The notes under the pieces: model-generated
The model's input: the letters and a program-made list of their open reading frames with translations, nothing else
Databases searched by the model: none
What the model was told of the DNA's origin: nothing
NCBI GenBank assembly: GCA_017591395.1
Contig: WEDG01012444.1
Location: 1 to 64,000, forward strand
From: Schistocephalus solidus
Taxonomy: Eukaryota; Platyhelminthes; Cestoda; Diphyllobothriidea; Diphyllobothriidae
DNA length: 64,000 nucleotides
Reading direction: 5' to 3'
Shown: piece after piece, positions 57,661 to 64,000 of the stretch
Layout of the letters: the number at the start of each line of letters is the position of its first letter
How positions within the stretch are numbered: position 1 is the stretch's first letter
Position numbers and translations under genes: made by a program

Positions 57661-60240
57661 GGCGGGGCTGGTGCTGGTAGGGTAGCCCCCCGTCTTTCTG
57701 TTGCTTTCGAGCGGATCGAAAATCTTCATCCGCAGTAGAGGCGGTGGGGTGGCTATTTTGGTCAATAAGGATTGGTGTATTAACTGTAAGTTCTTATTTT
57801 CCTTTTCTGCGGATTTGGATATACGTTATCGCTGTCATCTGTAAGCCCCGATTTTTATATACATTTAAGGGCATTATATATGTTAGTATCTATATTCCCC
57901 CTTCTACCTGTGAAGGTGCGCTTAACCGTTTCTTTGACGTTCTTTCAGAAAAACTTGCTTTATTGTCCTGCTAGCATCTTATTGTCTTATGTGGTGATTT
58001 TAATCGTGTGAATTTACGTCCGTTTACGTTATAAGGCTTTGATGACCTTATTTCCTTTAATACTCGCGCTGATGCCCCTCTTGATCACGTTTTGACTTAC
58101 CAATCCAAGTTCTTCCTTGTTAAAAACAGAGCTCCATTGTCTGGTTCCGATCACTCTGTATTATTAGGCCTTCCAAAAATTTACTCCGCTTCTACAAGTG
58201 CGCTGCTACTCAAAACCGAAAGGAAAGTTAAGGTTCGCGACACATCCCCGGAAAACATTTTTCTTCTCCAGATTTGTATATCGTAGACTATCCCCGTCTT
58301 CCTCAGTCAATCCAATGTTGAGTCATGTTCTAGCTTCCTTACAAAATTTTTAAAAAATTGTAATATTTGTTGTCCTGTTGATACAGTTTTGGTCCAACCT
58401 GACAGAATTTCTTCCCCTTATCTAAAATCTTTAAGACGTAAAAAAGAACTTCTCTACATGCTTAATAAAAAGGGAGATTTTCAGACTAAATGATTTGTTT
58501 GTTAGTCAGCTTTTTGCTTCTCCGTCCAAACCTTCTTTTCGGCTTTCCTCTGCTGAACTCTGGAGGAATCTTAAGCGTCTTACTGGCCAATGTGTTAAAC
58601 AGGCACATGTTGATGCTGATTTAGACGATCAAAATGAACATTTTATCCATACTTCTACTGACTCCAATCTCCCCACAAACAACCTTTCGTTAATACCAAG
58701 CGTTTTTTCTCCTGTGTAAGTGGCAACAGTGGAGAAACATCTGAAAAATGTCCGTGGTTCAACTTGCTGGGCCGGATGAAGCCTCACCTTTTGTTTTAAA
58801 ATACTGCTGCTCTCAGATTGTCCCTATTTGGACATACCTTAATAAACATGTCCTTCATGGAGTCAAAGATTCCTGATATTTGGCTTTCAGTAAGAATCAC
58901 TCCCATCCATAAAAAGTTCGCAAATTTTGGCCTAAATTATTCCGTCAAATCGCCTGCTCTTCCGCTTTACTGAAGATTGCTGAACGAGTCGCTCTCGATA
59001 AAATTAAGCCTTTTTCCTCTAAATTCTCCGACTCATTACAATTTGGCCCTGCGTAATACCCTAGATGCCGTTGCCTTTGTAATACATTCGGCTCTATGAG
59101 ATTAAGATAAGGGCTGCCGTGCGTACGCATGCTAATTTCTTGACGACTTCTCTGCCTTCAACACCATCCCGCGCCATCTACTCCTTAATAAATCATCCGC
59201 GTCTAGCTCTCCCGGCTGGGTTGTCTCTTGGCTCGAATACTATTTTACTTCCCGCACTCGATTTGTACAATCAGGCAAGCGGAAGTCTACTGTCCTTCCA
59301 AACAACTGCGGTTTTCTTCAAGGTGCCATCTTATCCCCTCACCTCTTCTCCCTTTACAATGATGATTTGAGGTCACCAAACGACTGTCTGTACATCAAAT
59401 ATGCCAACGACACGGTTGTTGATCAACCTCTGTAAAATTCAGACACATCTCCAGTTTCTGAAGGATGGCCTTACCATATTTCAACCTGGTTGTCAGATAA
59501 TGGCCTTCAACTGAGCCATGAGAAGTCTTTCCAATGTGTTTTTCACCTGCGACCATCACATAGTTCTCAATTCTCAGGCGTCCTTCCCAACGAGGTATCC
59601 TCTTTTCGGTACCTTGGCGTTACTCTGACAACGAATCTTTCATTCTCCCAACATATCGATGCTCTTTTTACAAAAATTCGTAAACTTCTATATTATATTC
59701 GCCGTTTGCGTTCCTATCACACATCTCAGGCCGTTATCTGCCGATTTATAGAAGCATGTGTTCTTCCCCTCATCCTTTATTGCTATCCCGTGATTTTTCC
59801 AGCCTTGCTTAAAAATGATTTTTTTGATTTTAAAACGTATTCTCTGAATGCTCTCGTCAGCTGCTGGTGTTTCTTATACTGTTTTAGTGGATTTGATATC
59901 AAAACGGCACTTAATGACAGTCAAACAATTCGCTGGGCGAATCCTTGATGTAACCCACCCCCTACCCTCTGAGCTGATTGCTGTGAAGTCTTCCCGTTCG
60001 ATGTGCCGAGGCTTTCGCCATATAGCCTGCCGTACAATGGCATATCAGCGCTCCATTTTGCCATTTCTAGGACGCTACCTTACGTGTGAAGAGACTGAAA
60101 TAAAAAAAGCTCAGACTAGAACTGTCTCCCCGCTAGATGTCCATTTTTGACTCTTTGATTCTTGCATATTATGTTACTTATCCTATTATCTTAGTGAATC
60201 GAGCCATTCATATTTTTGCTGAAAATTGTATATGATCAAT

Positions 60241-63004
60241 CAAAATAAAGCGTATTCCTCTCGCTCTCTCATTGCACACCAGCAGCAGGAGTCCCGCATT
60301 TCCATTACAGGCAGCAGTGATGACTGAGAGCGAGAGTACAGTGCACACCTAGTGATGCAGGTCAAGGTTCCCTTAGACTGGGGTGAAAAGCTTAATGTCG
60401 CCTACGTAGTTAAATGTGCGAATTTCGTGGGCCGAGTACATTGGCAGTAAACTGACCACACAAGGCGTCAGTGAGACCACTTGACCAACCTTCAGAATTC
60501 CCTTAGCAAATAAGTGATAATTAAAGCTTCAACGGTTTCACCGAACTGGAGAGGATGCATGCACACTGTTTTGTACCAAACCAAAAACCATTGGTCATTG
60601 CGGGCCTGCAGAACTTCAACGCTCTTGAAGCTACCGATCCCGTGGCTAACAACCACGACCTCCTAGGTAAAGTACCCTTTACTTACGTGGGCACATATAT
60701 GCGTGCCACACACGTGATAACTGAACTGATCAATCGTCAATAAGATGTCTGAGTTGCGCACCTAGGGCTTGGAGTAGAGGTTGAATGAAGAAGAAATCAC
60801 GACCCGACACTCAGTTGCGAGGTGTAGAAACTGGTCAGCAGTCACCATTCAATGTCCTACACACGTATCAAATATCGTATACTTGAGCATTTATCCGGAG
60901 TTCAGTAGGAATGCCCTTCTAGTTCTCGCATCTAAAGTCCTCCCTAGAGCTGACCTGGAAAACTGGAGTGAGTACCGCCTTCCGATCATGCGGGACATTT
61001 TCAGCTCTCAAGACAGACCTTGCCTGTTTCGCATCTGAATTGGTGGTTAGCACCACTGCCGAAAATCCCAATGAGATAATCTTCCTGGCCTCTTCCGATG
61101 CGGATTCAACGAACCTTCTGAACCGTCTTGTAAGTTTATGCAAAAAGTTTCCGGTGCCGCCTCAGCCAATGATCTTCGGAGCTAATTTCTTAAATGCCTT
61201 GGAAAGTTGCCCCTATATATCCCTTCGGTGTGGTCCAATCCGCCGGTCCCTTCAGAGCTGACTCTCGAGGGACTAAGAACTTCGGAATCGAACACAAAAC
61301 CGTGAGCATGGACAACCCTAAGGTTGCTGTGCTGGGCGAGCCCTGTGGCACATTTACCTTTGGTTCACGACCTCTTCTGACCCTTGCATCTGCGTGTCCG
61401 CGGACTCCCACTGCAACTGCGCCACCCTCATTCGATTATCCCACCGCAGCACACACAAGTATCTCCCCACATCTCCCAACCGGACATATCATGCACAGTC
61501 GACGTCATGTTTAATTTTCCGACTACTCTTATGCTGATTACAAAAATTTCGACAGCGTGAAGTTTCGAAAGCCCGTGACAGATGAAGCCGAAAGCCGACT
61601 ATTTCACATACGTTACACGTTTAATTAGGAATGTAGTTAATCCAAGTGCGCTTCAGGGTCTAGTTTGTGCGGGGAAAACGTCCGAATATCCACGTCAGAT
61701 TGCTTAAAACTAACGAACCAGGTAATGACCAGTGCACGTCCAGAATTAAAACGGATCCTAAAAGGATAGGCCAATGGGACTGCTTGTGGTATTCATCTGA
61801 CGGTCTTTGAACAGCCAGCGGAAGCGGCGCAAGCTAAGATTCACTCTGAAGGACGGGAAAGACCTGGCAGCGATACCCCTAGGCTTAAAATAGCAACACC
61901 GATGGGATGGCACTGGCAAAATAAAAGTTCTAAACTGCGGCTGCAATTAGGAGCATATAATGCGATAAGCATCATGGACGAAAGAACGTCATTTATTAAT
62001 TAACAGACGAACACATGCAAGAAAACTGATGGGGTTGGCAGGCATGACCAAAGTAGGTCGAAGGGAAAACGGGTGCAAAATAAACTTTCAGTTAAGATTT
62101 TACAAACGCGCGCTTCACAACCGATGAAAGCAAGAGGATAACGATATGTTGTAAAAGTATCGAGGGAGAAAATGCAAAAAATATTAAACAGCGTCAATGG
62201 AATAAAGACACATTATTGAGCATAACTGAGTGGATACGCCGTAGGGAAAATAAAACCCTATTATTTAACTGGCAACAGGTAACCAAGTGATGAGATACAC
62301 AAAGAGATAAAAAGCACAGAAAAAAAGAAGCAAAATAGTCAAACATGGACTAAAAGGGATTTTTCATAGGCTATTCACAAAATAAAGAAAAAGGGTCTAA
62401 ACATGGGCAAGTCGACAATGAAGGATTCGAATAAAACCGTCAATCCGTTTGCCATACCAACGCAAAGGGCTCCACGAAGGTCAGTTGGTGCAGGTTTGAA
62501 GAACCCTTGAAAGTCCTTTAGATAAAAATTGATATGTACACATGTAAGTGAACATGAGGACAAATGGAGCAGAAGGGCAACTTAAGCCTACCAACATAAC
62601 CCCATGATTGAGGGGTGGAAATAGTTGCAAAAATGACAAGGCTAAGTGAGTAAAAAACTACAATAACTAAATATACGTATATAGAGATTTTATGAATAAC
62701 AATATAGTCAGTCTGTATCAGAATTCCTTAAAATATAGCAATCTCTGACGCCGAAGCTCAAAGACCAGATCAAATTCACGTTCGCGCACGCTTGACCATT
62801 TGTTTCCTGTCTGCAGTTAAAATATCACACGAAGTTCGCCTAGGGTTTTAAAAATAACACAACCGGCAAAAGCGAGGCTTTAAAAAACAGCAATTCGGTC
62901 TCCATTTACGACCTGATTCAAAGAGGAAAGCATTGACGAATGGTCAAAATAAATAAGCTTCGTTTACAAGGTAACAGAGAGAACATTTGAATTCCCTTAA
63001 CGGT
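60241..63004. other. No recognisable gene
   Basis: An 11-base inverted repeat (CTCTCGCTCTC near 60258, GAGAGCGAGAG near 60330) lies just after the LINE. Open frames 60968-61261 and 61194-61514 (+) show no motif I know. From 61500 to 63000 the sequence is AT-rich without recognisable features. Confidence 0.4.
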
Positions 63005-63900
63005 GCCACCATAACTGAGTGGGTAGGAGGAAGGATCGAGGGCACTAACACTGAGCTCGTGAGGTGGACGACGAAACACGTGACCAAACAACGTCAGGTG
63101 TCGTTCTTGGATGGCTTAAGATATCTTTGCGATACTTTCGCAGCAAGTGCGGACTGTCTCATTTAATATGTATTTCGCGTACTTCAATCAAAAGATGGTC
63201 TTCAAGTTGTGGTGGTCAAATTACTCCGGTTTTCGGCCATCTTCAAACATATAGCTCAGCACCCACAGCCATAGCGAAGGATAGACCGGACGGATGCACA
63301 GTACACGTGAATCTTCGTGGCAATATAAATTTCGCGTAATGTCTATAGGCACTTTCTAAGGCTTGCAAAAAATTCAACGAGCAGCATCGATTCGAGAGAG
63401 AATGTCATCCTTACTTTGTAAATTCAGCAGCCACCTCCAGCCGAGGTATTTGAAACTGTCTACCTCTTCAAGTTGACAGCCATCAATCTCGTTAGTTGCC
63501 TTCTCCTGGACAGGAACGCAGCTTTAAAATACAGGTCTTCCCAGTGTTTATGGACAAACCGATCGATTTAGCGACCGCATTCACCCGTGACACCATAGAC
63601 TGCAGAACACCAAAGCATGAAGCTAGTACGGCGATAGCATCGGCGTAGTCGAGATCAGCCAGTCGGCGTCCGGGTGCAAGCTCAACACCGTTATCTTCAT
63701 AGAGGGCCTTCCCAAGAGTACAGTCAATAGCGTAGTTGAGCAGAATGGGCGATAGGATACAAACTTGTCGAACGACATACTGTATAACGAACGGTTATGA
63801 AAGACTGTTATAGACAAAACGCGCGCAGTGATTGAGGTGTAATAGGCATTGACCATTTAGATGCTTTTTATTGTTGCACAATATAGCGTTATTATCCATC
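63005..63900 (-). mobile_element. Second copy of the TRAIP-intron LINE, 3' part of ORF2
   Basis: On the - strand, joined frames give ILSPILLNYAIDCTLG, LAPGRRLADLDYADAIAVLA (about 63690-63630; canonical YADD is YADA here), SRVNAVAKSIGLSINTGKT and, near 63110-63060, LFGHVFRRPPHELSV. It follows the copy at 23150-24450 nearly base for base over long stretches and shares the same order. It ends at about 63005, before the C-terminal tail. Confidence 0.82.
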
Positions 63901-64000
63901 ATAAGGATTCACCATGGACAGAAGTGAGCGTGCCTCCGTGTGAACATCCGGTCCGCACATCCAACATGGAATCCGGTTTGGTTGGGCCTCGTCCTAGAGT

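Larger units (their letters stand above)
56690..60150 (+). pseudogene. LINE ORF2: split endonuclease and reverse transcriptase
   Basis: The endonuclease N-terminal part gives VICLQETWLNSDIDAQLI (56780-56830). After the insertion come RGGGVAILVNKDW (57740-57780), LCGDFNRVNLRPF (near 58000), PLDHVLTY and GSDHSVLLGLP (near 58150), so the EEP catalytic motifs GDFN, DH and SDH are all visible. The reverse transcriptase has FLDDFSAFNTIPRHLLL (59135-59185), GWVVSWLEYYFTSRTRFVQS, GFLQGAILSPHLFSLYNDDL and the catalytic box YANDT (59400-59414) where YADDT is expected. The longest intact piece is 59490-59948. Confidence 0.85.
56690..60240 (+). mobile_element. Non-LTR retrotransposon, third long copy, split by an insertion
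   Basis: ORF2 begins near 56690 with FISTNCRSIFNK and continues through endonuclease, reverse transcriptase and thumb to about 60150. A short AT-rich 3' end with an AATAAA-like run follows near 60240. About 900 bases (56830-57730), made of a minisatellite and a GC-rich segment, interrupt the endonuclease. The family differs from the CR1-like copies: its C-terminal part reads YLGVTLTTNLSFSQHIDALF and RRLRSYHTSQAVICRF. I do not name the clade. Many frameshifts make it dead. Confidence 0.85.

Noticed and set aside
1..64000. CRISPR array, operon or bacterial elements
   Set aside because: No array of short direct repeats with unique spacers, and the gene structure is spliced and eukaryotic.

Overview
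The window is animal nuclear DNA, most likely from a flatworm, and a tapeworm would fit. The reasons are two spliced animal genes, one with a 38-base intron, set in a dense load of decayed retrotransposons. These include CR1-like and other non-LTR elements, a Ty3/Gypsy element, a CsRn1-type Gag element primed by tRNA-Trp, and a Penelope-like element. The host assignment is inference. No bacterial features are visible.

Two host genes can be reconstructed. An adiponectin-receptor/PAQR-family gene lies on the + strand, with recognisable exons from 14517 to 19054. A TRAIP-type RING E3 ligase gene lies on the - strand, with five exons from 32671 down to 21736; the model is continuous in frame and ends in a PIP-box-like tail. 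The two genes converge. The roughly 2.7 kb between their stop codons holds two inverted copies of a tRNA-headed repeat.

Layout. 0.3-3.75 kb: a CR1-like LINE (-). 3.9-4.4 kb: a tRNA-headed repeat with two hammerhead-ribozyme-like motifs 308 bases apart. 7.06-11.89 kb: a complete but decayed Ty3/Gypsy element (-). 14.5-32.7 kb: the two genes, whose introns hold a LINE piece and inverted repeats. 39.4-43.6 kb: a near full-length CR1-like LINE (+). 43.6-44.7 kb: two LINE 3' ends. 46.3-47.76 kb: five tandem ~305-bp units, each with a tRNA-like gene. 47.9-51.1 kb: Penelope-like reverse transcriptase sequence, split by a Gag-only LTR element. 51.5-52.5 kb: an inverted-repeat element. 56.7-60.2 kb: another LINE (+), whose endonuclease is split by an 86-bp minisatellite and a GC-rich hairpin. 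63.0-63.9 kb: a second copy of the LINE found in the TRAIP intron.

The most interesting candidates are the retrozyme-like repeat, which joins a pol III-type tRNA head to hammerhead motifs in a dimer, the tandem tRNA-like array, and the Gag-LTR fusion element nested inside the Penelope-like element. Nearly all transposon genes here are broken by stops and frameshifts. Their boundaries are approximate unless terminal repeats are named.
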